From positions 1 to 62,205 of the forward strand of contig JAGUQW010000003.1 in the NCBI GenBank assembly GCA_030154445.1: a stretch of DNA of 62,205 nt, written 5' to 3'. The position numbers and the translations under genes are program-made. Positions 26,335 through 34,491 of the stretch are shown here, in pieces (the first letter of the stretch is position 1; each line of letters starts with the position of its first letter). A model generated the notes under the pieces. That model was given only the letters and a program-made list of their open reading frames with translations, was not told where the DNA came from and searched no databases. The stretch comes from Spirochaetota bacterium (lineage in GTDB: Bacteria; Spirochaetota; Brevinematia; Brevinematales; Brevinemataceae).

Positions 26335-28254
26335 ATGACCTATAATCATTTTCAAAAATTAACTTTATTACTTGTACTGACAACGATATCTTGTTCAAAA
26401 GATACAGGAAATATACAAAAAGAAGCGAGTGCTATTACTAAAAAAGTGAATTCTACATTGGCACAATATTTACCTTTTGAGAATACAGAAGATTTTGATG
26501 CTGCTCAAAAAGGATTTATTGCTAATTCTGAAGGAAATATGAGTTTTACTTTTATTTCCAATCAAACAGCACCGAGTACTGTAAATCCTTCTCTTTGGAG
26601 ACAATCTCAACTAAATAACATCTCTGGATTATTTGAAGTTATTCCTGGTATTTATCAAGTTAGAGGATTTGATCTTGCTAATATTACTTTTATTAAAGGT
26701 AACACAGGTTGGATCGTTGTTGACCCTCTAACAACTACTGAATCTGCTCAAAAAGCTTTGGCTCTATTTAGGGCACATAAAGGAAAGGCTCCTATAACAG
26801 GTGTGATTTTTACCCATTCTCACATTGATCATTTTGGTGGGGTTAAAGGGATTCTTTCAGAAAAAGATATAAAAAATGGTGTGCCTATCGTTGCTCCTCA
26901 ACATTTCTTTGAAGAAGCTGTATCCGAAAATCTTTTAGCTGGTAATGTTATGGGAAGAAGATCTTCTTATATGTACGGAAACCTACTTCCAAAAGATGAA
27001 AAAGGAAGTGTTGATGCAGGATTAAGTAAAGCAGTTGCTGTTGGAACAACAGCTCTTATAGAACCAACAAAAACTATTTCTAAAACTGGAGAAAAATATT
27101 CTATAGATGGTGTTGAGTTTGAATTTTTAATGGCTCAAAATACAGAAGCTCCTGCTGAGTTTATGTTCTATATGCCAAAATATAAAGCTGCTTCCAGTGC
27201 AGAAGTAATCAATCACACCTTGCATAATTTTTCTACCTTAAGAGGAGCAAAAACAAGAAACTCTTTATTATGGGCTGAAGCAATTCAGACTTCTAAAAAA
27301 TTTTTAGCAAATAGAACTGATATCTTATTTGGATCTCACCATTGGCCAACTTGGGGACAAGACAAGATCAATACTTTTTTAACAAAACATGGAGACTTGT
27401 ACAAATTTATCCATGATCAAACATTAAGACTTGCAAATATGGGATATACTTACCTAGAAATAGCAGAAGCTATTGTTCTTCCTGACAGCCTAGCAAAAGA
27501 GTTTTATAATAGAGGATATTATGGAACAATCAATCATAATTCAAAAGCTGTTTATGACTTTTATTTTGGTGCTTGGTGGGATGGAAATCCTGCTAATTTA
27601 TATAAGTTACCTCCTGTTGATGTAGCTAATAAATATGTCAAATTCATGGGTGGAGAAGATAAAGCAATCACTATGGCTCATGACTCTTTCCAAAAAGGTG
27701 AATATAGATGGGTTGTTGAAGTTATGAATCATGTGATCTTTGCAAATCCAAATAATCAAAAAGCTAAAAATTTGAGTGCTGATGCTATGGAACAGTTAGC
27801 TTACCAATCTGAATCAGCGGTTTGGAGAGCTTATTTCTTAACAGGATCTTTAGAGTTAAGAAATGGTGTGCCAGTAGGGCATCCTACTCCTCAACTAGGT
27901 TCTCCTGATATGATTAAAGCTTTACCTTTTAGTACTTTCTTAGATTACTTGGCTGTTCGTTTGAATCCTGAAAAATCAATAGGTGTGAATTTATCAGTAG
28001 CTACTACCGTAGGTGTAAACAAATATACAATTATTATTGAAAATTCTGTGCTAAAATATCAAAAAGGATTACATTCTGATGCTGATTTATATGTGACTAT
28101 GTCAAAGGATACCTTTGAACAATTACTTTTAAAACAAATAAGCCTTACTGATCTAGAAAGTAAAGGAGCTTCTGTTTCTGATAAAGAAAAATTCAACAAA
28201 CTGATGGCTCTCTTTGACGATTTTGAATTTTGGTTTAATATTGTAACCCCTTAA
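26335..28254 (+). CDS. Alkylsulfatase-like metallo-beta-lactamase lipoprotein (SdsA1/YjcS type)
   Basis: The 639-residue protein matches SdsA1-type alkylsulfatases, which release sulfate from primary alkyl sulfates. It has a signal peptide with a relaxed lipobox (TTISC, Cys20), the zinc motif THSHIDHFGG (residues 160-169), further SHHWPTWG, a helical dimerisation domain at about 390-500 with GAWWDGNPANL, and a C-terminal SCP2-like hydrophobic-binding domain from about 525. Family length is matched. It is envelope-anchored and divergent from a TetR regulator. Sulfated detergents, bile or mucin-derived lipids are possible substrates; that part is inference. Confidence 0.9.
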   Translation: MTYNHFQKLTLLLVLTTISCSKDTGNIQKEASAITKKVNSTLAQYLPFENTEDFDAAQKGFIANSEGNMSFTFISNQTAPSTVNPSLWRQSQLNNISGLFEVIPGIYQVRGFDLANITFIKGNTGWIVVDPLTTTESAQKALALFRAHKGKAPITGVIFTHSHIDHFGGVKGILSEKDIKNGVPIVAPQHFFEEAVSENLLAGNVMGRRSSYMYGNLLPKDEKGSVDAGLSKAVAVGTTALIEPTKTISKTGEKYSIDGVEFEFLMAQNTEAPAEFMFYMPKYKAASSAEVINHTLHNFSTLRGAKTRNSLLWAEAIQTSKKFLANRTDILFGSHHWPTWGQDKINTFLTKHGDLYKFIHDQTLRLANMGYTYLEIAEAIVLPDSLAKEFYNRGYYGTINHNSKAVYDFYFGAWWDGNPANLYKLPPVDVANKYVKFMGGEDKAITMAHDSFQKGEYRWVVEVMNHVIFANPNNQKAKNLSADAMEQLAYQSESAVWRAYFLTGSLELRNGVPVGHPTPQLGSPDMIKALPFSTFLDYLAVRLNPEKSIGVNLSVATTVGVNKYTIIIENSVLKYQKGLHSDADLYVTMSKDTFEQLLLKQISLTDLESKGASVSDKEKFNKLMALFDDFEFWFNIVTP

Positions 28255-28423
28255 TAAATTTATTAATAAATAATGTCATACGATGCGATTATTATCACTA
28301 GAAATACAATTGAAATTTTTAAAAGGGAAATAGCTTCCAGAGTGGAGAACTCATAAATTAAGAAAATGTAAGACGCGTAGTTTTCAGAAACAATTTGAAA
28401 TTCTAACTCAATAATATAACGAT

Positions 28424-28459
28424 AAAAATAAAAGCCACCCTAATCGGTGGCTTTTATTT
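28424..28459. terminator. Terminator downstream of the alkylsulfatase-like gene
   Basis: The stem AAAATAAAAGCCACC pairs with GGTGGCTTTTATTTT around CTAATC. Although 170 bp from the stop, it is the first hairpin terminator after that gene. Confidence 0.85.
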
Positions 28460-28633
28460 TGTATATTTATTTATATAAATTTTGTACCTATATCAATTAG
28501 TATTTCGTATAAAAATATATATATAAATAATACACCTCAACACAGGGGGGGATTTTAGTGTTGATAATATAGGATGTGGAAGAAAGTTTTAAATACTTTG
28601 AAATATCCAATAAAATTAGTCCAGTAGAGTTTT

Positions 28634-28662
28634 TTGATATTCTAATGTTTGTAGTGTATAAT
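28634..28662 (+). promoter_or_regulatory. Promoter of the NERD-domain gene
   Basis: TTGATA (28634-28639), 17-bp spacer, TATAAT (28657-28662), about 30 bp before the start codon. Confidence 0.65.
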
Positions 28663-28693
28663 ATTAAGATATTTTTATATAGGTGAGGATAGT

Positions 28694-29353
28694 ATGATCG
28701 CTTTCATTTTATTAATTATGATTTTATTTTATTTTAGTAGTAGTAAGCAATTTTATCAATTTGAATCTCCTCACAAAAAGGGAGAAAAGGCTGAAAACGC
28801 TTTAGTATCTAGATTGTTACAATTAGGAATACAAGAAGAAGATATTTTCTATAATTTATATGTAGAAAAATCTAATGGTCAGTTTTCACAAATTGATTTA
28901 GTTATTTTAACAAAAGTTGGGGTAATTGTTATTGAAGTTAAAAACTATAGTGGTTGGATCTATGGAAATGGAAATCAACGACAGTGGACAAAAGTATTAG
29001 CCTATGGAAAAGAAAAGTATCGTTTCTACAATCCTATCATGCAAAATAAGAGTCATATTTTGGCATTAAGAAAAAAATTCAGACAATTCCAAAATGTACC
29101 TTTTTATTCACTCATTGTTTTTTATGGTAATTGCGAGTTAAAAGCTATCAATTTTATTCCTAAGGAAGTATTTATTGTAAAATCATCAAAAATATCAAAT
29201 GTTATTAAGAATATTATAAATAATAATAAAGTGATTGAATTTAATAAAAAACAAGTAATTCAACTACTAAGACAATATATGGGAAATGGTGCAAATAAAG
29301 AAATTCAACATCAACATATTAAGAATATAAGGTTATTATTAGAGAAAAAATAA
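28694..29353 (+). CDS. Membrane-anchored NERD-domain (nuclease-related) protein
   Basis: The 219-residue protein has one N-terminal membrane helix (MIAFILLIMILFYF) and then a NERD domain at about residues 28-150: KKGEKAENALVSRLL, QIDLVILTKVGVIVIEVKNYSGWI and NPIMQNKSHILALRK. The Asp and Glu-Val-Lys pattern matches the predicted PD-(D/E)XK-like nuclease core. The protein should face the cytosol from the inner membrane. It sits in a region with a broken restriction gene, a UDG-like gene and decayed pieces. A role in handling foreign DNA is possible but not shown. GAGGA precedes the ATG. Confidence 0.85.
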   Translation: MIAFILLIMILFYFSSSKQFYQFESPHKKGEKAENALVSRLLQLGIQEEDIFYNLYVEKSNGQFSQIDLVILTKVGVIVIEVKNYSGWIYGNGNQRQWTKVLAYGKEKYRFYNPIMQNKSHILALRKKFRQFQNVPFYSLIVFYGNCELKAINFIPKEVFIVKSSKISNVIKNIINNNKVIEFNKKQVIQLLRQYMGNGANKEIQHQHIKNIRLLLEKK

Positions 29354-29497
29354 TACCACTCAATAACCCAGAACAATTATCCAAACTAGTAAAACTATTT
29401 AAAGGGAAATATTGATTTAAGTATTACTTTTTTTTTATTTATGATATAATACATATTGTAATGAATAGGGTAATTTATTATTAAATAGGAGGTAGGT

Positions 29498-30103
29498 ATG
29501 AAAAATGTTTATTTCAAACCGTTTGTTGGTAAAAATTACAAAAATAACATACAAAAAATAATGATGTTAGGAGAATCTCATTATTTATGGGAAGAAGATC
29601 AAACTCCCGAAAATAGCTATGAATGGGGACAAACATTAACGAATGATGTTATGAGTGGAGTACTTGAAGGTACACATAATAGCCAACAAACATTTAATAA
29701 TTCTAAAGCTGTTATTACAGGGGATTATAAGAGTAATAATAAAGAATTTTGGAATAATATGATTTTTTATAACTATATACAAGGTTTCGTAGGAAATTCA
29801 GCTTTATATGGAGTCCATGATAAACACTATTTGAATGAAGAAATGGTTGAACAATCAAAAAAAGCACTATTTGAAATAATGAATGAATATACTCCCAATT
29901 TAGTAATTGTTTGGGGAAAAGATTGGAGAAAAATGCTTTCTTGGATGCCTGAAAATGATTGGAATTGGATTGATAAAGATCTTTTTCTATGGAAATATGA
30001 TGAATATCCAAATGTATTATTTTGGAATATACAACATCCATCAACACCATTTTGTTATGATGAATATCATCAAAAATTTCAAAAAGTAAAATCTTATTTA
30101 TAA
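29498..30103 (+). CDS. Uracil-DNA-glycosylase-like fold protein (inferred)
   Basis: This 201-residue soluble protein shows a pattern reminiscent of the UDG superfamily: an early MLGESHY after a beta strand (like motif 1), a LVIVWGK strand near residue 136, and a late NIQHPSTPF (like the HPS motif). The middle is rich in Trp, Asn and Tyr. Family assignment is by pattern only; an unrelated alpha/beta hydrolase-like fold is possible. A TATAAT (29445-29450) and GGAGG precede it, and a terminator follows, so it may be a single-gene unit. Two helper genes are not evident. Confidence 0.6.
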   Translation: MKNVYFKPFVGKNYKNNIQKIMMLGESHYLWEEDQTPENSYEWGQTLTNDVMSGVLEGTHNSQQTFNNSKAVITGDYKSNNKEFWNNMIFYNYIQGFVGNSALYGVHDKHYLNEEMVEQSKKALFEIMNEYTPNLVIVWGKDWRKMLSWMPENDWNWIDKDLFLWKYDEYPNVLFWNIQHPSTPFCYDEYHQKFQKVKSYL

Positions 30104-30512
30104 TCAAAATATCTGAAAATATAAAAAAATAGAATATTAGAAATAGTATTCTATTTTTTTTATTGTTAGTAATACCTTGAAAAAAATATAGATCAAAGTA
30201 TTCTTAAATTTTTCCATAGTATTTTTCATAAGAAAATAGCTATTTTTCGCTTATCTCCACAACACAATGGTAACAAAAGCGAATATGAATGTTTACAAAG
30301 TAGGTTAGGGCAATCGACATTACGAATTATATACAAATAAATCCAACACTATAAAGTCTAATTTCTATAAAATCTCCTAATTAAGATTTTATCTGTTGTA
30401 TCCACTCATCAATATTACTTTTGAATTCATTAAATTTATTTTTATCTTCTATGTGTATAGGTTAGATTTTCTGCCTCTTTAGCACTACTTTGAAATTTTA
30501 AATTTAATTAGC
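30104..30512. other. Intergenic region with two gene remnants
   Basis: Beyond the terminator, the plus strand at about 30176-30340 keeps a 50-60-codon open frame without a start (including KIAIFRLSPQHNGNKSEYE and LGQSTLRIIYK before the stop). On the minus strand at about 30382-30506 two frames read KFQSSAKEAENL and, after a shift, EDKNKFNEFKSNIDEWIQQ before a stop. Both look like ends of decayed genes. No family could be named. Confidence 0.45.
30123..30160 (+). terminator. Terminator after the UDG-like gene
   Basis: The stem AAAAAAATAGAATA pairs with TATTCTATTTTTTT around a short loop, 20 bp after the stop. Confidence 0.8.
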
Positions 30513-31052
30513 TTAAGAGAGTTTGTTTCTAATTAAAGAAATAATAACTTTCTGCCTTGTTTCGGGGCGTTTTTTGTCATGTAATTGCATAAGAATAGCT
30601 GTTTTTTGTGAGTTTGTTAAGCTATTAAATTTTTCTTGAAGATGATGAATTGTGAGCATCGTTTTAAGATCTGGAGGGATAATATGATTATAACAATCAT
30701 CTAAAATTGTCCAAGAGCCATTTTGTTTTGCAAGATGAACCCTTTCATACCCATGTTCTGTCATTAATCCTTGTTGTGCCAATTTAGTAATGAGCTCTTT
30801 ATTTATTTTGCTCCAAGTACTTTTATCTTTTCGTCGAGTAAATAATTGCTGATAATGAAAGTTATCGATCTTCTTTTTGGTGCTATCAATCCAACCAAAG
30901 CAAAGAGCTTCTTCGACGGCTTCTTGCCAAGAAATAGAGGGAATACCAGAGCTTTTTTTGTGGTAGATAAGATAAATACTAGTTTGAGATATTGAATTTT
31001 GTTCTAGCCAATCTCGCCAATCTTGACGAGAGTAGGGAGTAAATTCATTCAT
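30513..31052 (-). CDS. YdeI/OmdA-family protein
   Basis: The 179-residue cytosolic protein matches the YdeI/OmpD-associated (OmdA) family: RQDWRDWLEQN, the conserved SISWQEAVEEALCFGWIDS core, TRRKDKSTWSKIN, and a helical C-terminus around ANAL-like HDKKRPETRQK. The family has been associated with bacteriocin or antimicrobial resistance in some bacteria, but its biochemical role is unclear. A GAGG site precedes the ATG. It stands alone on the minus strand, next to decayed sequence on one side and the repeat-bracketed potD2 block on the other. Confidence 0.85.
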   Translation of the reverse strand: MNEFTPYSRQDWRDWLEQNSISQTSIYLIYHKKSSGIPSISWQEAVEEALCFGWIDSTKKKIDNFHYQQLFTRRKDKSTWSKINKELITKLAQQGLMTEHGYERVHLAKQNGSWTILDDCYNHIIPPDLKTMLTIHHLQEKFNSLTNSQKTAILMQLHDKKRPETRQKVIISLIRNKLS

Positions 31053-31090
31053 ATTGACCTCGTAATTGTTATTTGGACATCTACGAAAAT

Positions 31091-31172
31091 GTCCATGCGG
31101 ACAGAAATTATATCTATATGATACTTTTCTAAAAAGAAAAGGAACGGATACTTGCCAAATTACGGAGTATAA
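31091..31172. repeat. Direct repeat pair, left copy
   Basis: Contains GTCCATGCGGAC (31091-31102) and AAATTACGGAGTATAA (31157-31172), followed by a terminator hairpin. The same two words in the same order and orientation recur at 33993-34004 and 34076-34091. The intervening sequence differs in length and content. Confidence 0.6.
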
Positions 31173-31173
31173 T

Positions 31174-31204
31174 AAAGAATAGCACTACTAAAAAATAGTG
31201 CTAC
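31174..31204 (-). terminator. Terminator of the potD2-amidohydrolase unit
   Basis: The stem TAGCACTA / TAGTGCTA with an A-rich loop lies about 20 bases downstream of the potD2 stop on the minus strand. Confidence 0.7.
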
Positions 31205-31222
31205 TTGGATTCGTTATGTTAA

Positions 31223-32242
31223 TTATTGAGCTTGAATGTTTTCCCAAATACGAGAATGAATTTCTAAAGTTTCATTCTCAAGAGCCTTGAGAACTTCTAA
31301 GCGTCCTAATTCTTCATAAGAAATAGGAGACTCTGTTGTAATATATTCTCGTGCAGGAATATTAAGAGATATAGATTGAAGATAGTTAATAATACGTGCA
31401 TAAATTTCAGGTCGATGAATAAAATTAATAAACTTCATTGCGGCTTCTTTATTAGGAGCATCTTTCAATATAACAAGATTATCTACCCACATCATACCTC
31501 CTTTATTAGGAGTGACGAAAACAGTATTAGATAATTTTTCTTGACTAAGAGAGGGAATAATTGCTCCAGGATAACCATGAACAATATCAATTTCTTCATT
31601 AGCATAAGCAAGTGGATAGGAATCAGCATCAAAACGTAGAATATTTTGTTTCCAAGCATTTAGTAAATTTTCTACGTCTTGAAGTGCTTGTGTATTTGTT
31701 TCATCAACTTTGTATCCTAATATTAAAAACGCTGATCCCATTACTTCACGCATATCATTAAGTAAAGACATTTTACCTTTATAAGCAGAATTTGTAAAAA
31801 TTTCATAACCTCGAATATCATTACTGACTTTTGTTTTATCATAGGCAATAAGAGTTGGCCCAAAAGTAAAGGGAATAATATATTCTCCTGTTGGATCTAC
31901 AGAAATAATGCACTTTATAATATTTGAGTCAACATTTGTAACATTAGGTACTTTTGTTTTATCAATAACCGCAAGTAATTCTTCTTTCATCATGATTTCT
32001 GCATAGTCAAAGGACGGTGTTACAATATCATAGCTAGCTGGATTAACTTTTACTTTCACATAAGCTTCTTCATTGGATGCCATCGCGTCTTCAATGATTT
32101 TAATACCTGTTTCTTTCGTAAAATCATCATAGACATCTTGTGGGATGTTGCCTGTCCACATAAAAATTTTTAATGTTTCTTTAGAACTACCACAAGAAAC
32201 AATTGAAAACACTAATAAAATTAATGATAATATATTTTTCAT
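31223..32242 (-). CDS. Orphan spermidine/putrescine-binding lipoprotein, PotD paralogue
   Basis: The 339-residue protein is a periplasmic polyamine-type binding lipoprotein (IVSCGSS, Cys17) closely similar along its whole length to PotD of the potABCD operon at 40834 (shared IFMWT, ETGIKIIEDA, YDIVTPS, LLNDMREVMG, ILRFDADS and GGMMWVD). It has no own ATPase or permease here and so may feed the PotABC transporter. Its neighbour is a YtcJ-like amidohydrolase 27 bp upstream. A linked job, taking up an N-acyl polyamine or related compound that the amidohydrolase opens, is an inference. A strong AAGGAG site is present. Confidence 0.9.
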   Translation of the reverse strand: MKNILSLILLVFSIVSCGSSKETLKIFMWTGNIPQDVYDDFTKETGIKIIEDAMASNEEAYVKVKVNPASYDIVTPSFDYAEIMMKEELLAVIDKTKVPNVTNVDSNIIKCIISVDPTGEYIIPFTFGPTLIAYDKTKVSNDIRGYEIFTNSAYKGKMSLLNDMREVMGSAFLILGYKVDETNTQALQDVENLLNAWKQNILRFDADSYPLAYANEEIDIVHGYPGAIIPSLSQEKLSNTVFVTPNKGGMMWVDNLVILKDAPNKEAAMKFINFIHRPEIYARIINYLQSISLNIPAREYITTESPISYEELGRLEVLKALENETLEIHSRIWENIQAQ

Positions 32243-32269
32243 TAATACTCCTTCTTAGTTTTTAATCTA

Positions 32270-33925
32270 TTACCGTTTGTAGAGTATTTTCCCATCAAAT
32301 ACCGTTAATATAACATGATTATTATGAATTTCATCTATCTCTTGTTCAAATATGTTCTTTTCTAAAACAATAAAATCAGCATATTTTCCTTTTTCAATAC
32401 TACCTATTTTATCTTGCATAGATACTTGGTGTGCTGCATTAAGAGTATATCCTTTAATAAGATCTTCAAGAGATAATTTCTCACTTTCTTTTGGTAAGGA
32501 TTCTTGTTTCTTTGGAAATTTCCTCGTGTGTCCTGCTTGTATATTATAAAATACATTCATTGCGAGTGTTCCTAATCCAGTAGGATAATCACTACCAAAT
32601 GTTGTTAATACTCCCTTCTTAATTAAGGAATTAAAGGGATATAAATTTTGATAACGTTCATTCCCTAATGTATGTCTAGAATCTTCTGATGCTACATGCC
32701 ATAGTGGAGTTGTATTTGCAATAACACCACTATCAGTAAAATAATGTAGTGTGTCTTTATTAAAGACTTCGTTATGTGCAATAGTATAGGTTGATGACGA
32801 TAATGGAAATTTTTTTTTTGAATTTTTACAAATCTCTAACGCTGTATTGATTGTTTTATCTCCAATTGCATGAAGATGAATATTTAGTCCATTTGCAGAG
32901 GCCTTATTAATTACTTGTTGTAATTCTTTGGTGCTATAAAATATACTACCACGTTGATCGCTATTTTCATAAGGCTCACTCAAAGCTGCGTTTCTTGCTT
33001 CTACAGTACCATCAAGCCAAATTTTCAATGTGTTCATACGAGTATAGTCGGATTGAAAACGAATATTTAATGTATTCAAAATATCAACAGGATCATCTTT
33101 TGGATTTTCATGATTGTTATAACTGTAACTTGTAAAAAATCTGAGTGTGGATTTTCCTTCAAGAGCTAGATTTTCCATATAATTAATGGTAGATACGCTG
33201 TTATCATTGAAAAAAAACTCAGATGCATTAAATACAGATGTGATTCCATACGATGAAAACAAATGAAACATGGAACTTAAATCTTTTTTAAGAATTTTTT
33301 CAAGAAGTCCTAATTTTTTAATAATAGGTTGCATCGATTGAGATTCTACAATCCAACCTGTTGGATTACCGTCTTTATCTCTTTTATAGTAGTCTGAATA
33401 AGGAATAGGATCCTTAGTTTCTTTAGTGATATTTGCTATTTCTAGGGCTTTAGAATTAACCCACATAGAATGACAACCCTCATCAATAAATATAGCAGGT
33501 TTGGTCAATATAATAGCATCTAATTCCTCAGCGGTAGCCTCATCTTTGTCAAAAATATCTGCTGCAAACCCACTTCCAAAAATAAATTCAGTATTAGGAT
33601 TATTTGTTGAGTATTGTTGTATCGCCATTAAAAGTTCTTGTTTTGTGTTTGATGGATCAAAACGTATTCCAAGATTTAGAATTTCACCTAAAAATATATG
33701 AGTATGGGCATCAATAAATCCTGGAAGTACTAATTTATTATCTAGGTCAATAATATGAGTCATAGTATCACTTAATTCAAGAGCTTCTTTTGTTTCACCA
33801 ACATAAATAATTTTATTATCCTCAACTAAAATAGCTGAAGCCCATGGATATTGTTTATTGACAGTATAAATTTTACCGTTGATGAAAGCATATTTACTAT
33901 TATTTTTTGATAATATTTTTATCAA
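32270..33925 (-). CDS. YtcJ-like amidohydrolase, cytosolic
   Basis: The 551-residue amidohydrolase-3 family protein has the metal motif LPGFIDAHTHIFLG near residue 65, LHAIGDKTINTAL, AHNEVF, FGSDYPTG and a C-terminal KYADFIVLEKN. Unlike the 12115 paralogue it has no signal peptide. The start is TTG (33925) with AGGAG six bases upstream; no closer ATG fits the conserved N-terminus KYAFINGKIYTVN. It is co-transcribed with potD2. The substrate is unknown; family members act on N-substituted amides and on formamides. Confidence 0.88.
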   Translation of the reverse strand: MIKILSKNNSKYAFINGKIYTVNKQYPWASAILVEDNKIIYVGETKEALELSDTMTHIIDLDNKLVLPGFIDAHTHIFLGEILNLGIRFDPSNTKQELLMAIQQYSTNNPNTEFIFGSGFAADIFDKDEATAEELDAIILTKPAIFIDEGCHSMWVNSKALEIANITKETKDPIPYSDYYKRDKDGNPTGWIVESQSMQPIIKKLGLLEKILKKDLSSMFHLFSSYGITSVFNASEFFFNDNSVSTINYMENLALEGKSTLRFFTSYSYNNHENPKDDPVDILNTLNIRFQSDYTRMNTLKIWLDGTVEARNAALSEPYENSDQRGSIFYSTKELQQVINKASANGLNIHLHAIGDKTINTALEICKNSKKKFPLSSSTYTIAHNEVFNKDTLHYFTDSGVIANTTPLWHVASEDSRHTLGNERYQNLYPFNSLIKKGVLTTFGSDYPTGLGTLAMNVFYNIQAGHTRKFPKKQESLPKESEKLSLEDLIKGYTLNAAHQVSMQDKIGSIEKGKYADFIVLEKNIFEQEIDEIHNNHVILTVFDGKILYKR

Positions 33926-33992
33926 TTTATCTCCTAAGATTATTTATCTTTAGAGCTATTATATCATATTTTATTTTGTTTTGTCAACTGAC

Positions 33993-34091
33993 GTCCATGC
34001 GGACGGCAACTAATATTCTTAGATGAGAGTTCTTAGGAGGTGTCTGAGAAGAAATAAGATAAGTAGAATACTACTAAATTACGGAGTATAA
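33993..34091. repeat. Direct repeat pair, right copy
   Basis: GTCCATGCGGAC (33993-34004) and AAATTACGGAGTATAA (34076-34091) repeat the words at 31091-31172, again followed by a terminator hairpin. The copy lies between the amidohydrolase and the tRNA genes. Confidence 0.6.
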
Positions 34092-34121
34092 AAAAAAGTA
34101 CCACTCGAAAGTAGTACTTTT
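34090..34121 (-). terminator. Terminator of the tRNA cluster
   Basis: The stem AAAGTAC-x-ACT / AGT-x-GTACTTT is fully paired on the minus strand (G-U at the mismatch) and is followed there by T residues. It lies 23 bases beyond the tRNA-Asp end. Confidence 0.7.
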
Positions 34122-34143
34122 TGTAACTCGCCCAACTGGACAT

Positions 34144-34218
34144 CGGAGGAGACGGGACTTGAACCCGCGGCTTTCGGCGTGACAGGCCGATACTCTAACC
34201 AAACTGAGTTACACCTCC
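34144..34218 (-). tRNA. tRNA-Asp (GTC)
   Basis: The minus strand folds as a 75-nt cloverleaf: acceptor GGAGGTG / CTCCTCC (one U-U mismatch), D-arm with GTTTGGTTAGAG, anticodon loop CTGTCAC with GTC, T-arm GCGGGTTCAAGTCCCGT, discriminator G. CCA is not encoded. Confidence 0.95.
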
Positions 34219-34248
34219 AATTTTATTATTAATAAAATTATAATAATT

Positions 34249-34321
34249 TGACGGGAGAGGGACTTGAACCCCCGACCAAGAGATTATGATTCTCCTGCTC
34301 TACCGACTGAGCTATCCCGCC
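34249..34321 (-). tRNA. tRNA-Met elongator (CAT)
   Basis: A 73-nt cloverleaf on the minus strand: acceptor GGCGGGA / TCCCGTC, anticodon stem GGAGA / TCTCT with loop ATCATAA (anticodon CAT), T-arm GGGGGTTCAAGTCCCTC. The absence of three G-C pairs at the anticodon stem base marks it as elongator Met; a lysidine-modified Ile tRNA is less likely given the loop and acceptor. Confidence 0.88.
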
Positions 34322-34359
34322 TCAATGGCAAAGATATAACATTTAACCATTCTGATTCT

Positions 34360-34431
<72 letters not shown>

Positions 34432-34443
34432 ATGTGTATATAT

Positions 34444-34472
34444 ATTATATGTTATTTCTTTTTAAAATGCAA
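34444..34472 (-). promoter_or_regulatory. Promoter of the tRNA cluster
   Basis: TTGCAT (34467-34472), 17-bp spacer, TATAAT (34444-34449) on the minus strand, about 12 bases before the initiator tRNA. Confidence 0.75.
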
Positions 34473-34491
34473 GCTTTTTTGTAATTTTTTT

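Larger units (their letters stand above)
28255..28693. other. Intergenic region with decayed coding piece and a G7 tract
   Basis: No intact gene is present. From about 28294 to 28411 the plus strand keeps one frame reading SLEIQLKFLKGK, stop, LPEWRTHKLRKCKT and on to an in-frame stop, with no start; this looks like a gene remnant. A clear terminator lies at 28424-28459. A run of seven G residues at 28545-28551 is unusual in such AT-rich DNA. A promoter for the NERD gene lies at 28634-28662. Confidence 0.5.

Noticed and set aside
28294-28411. Remnant as an insertion-sequence transposase
   Set aside because: No transposase motif and no terminal inverted repeats or target duplication could be seen.
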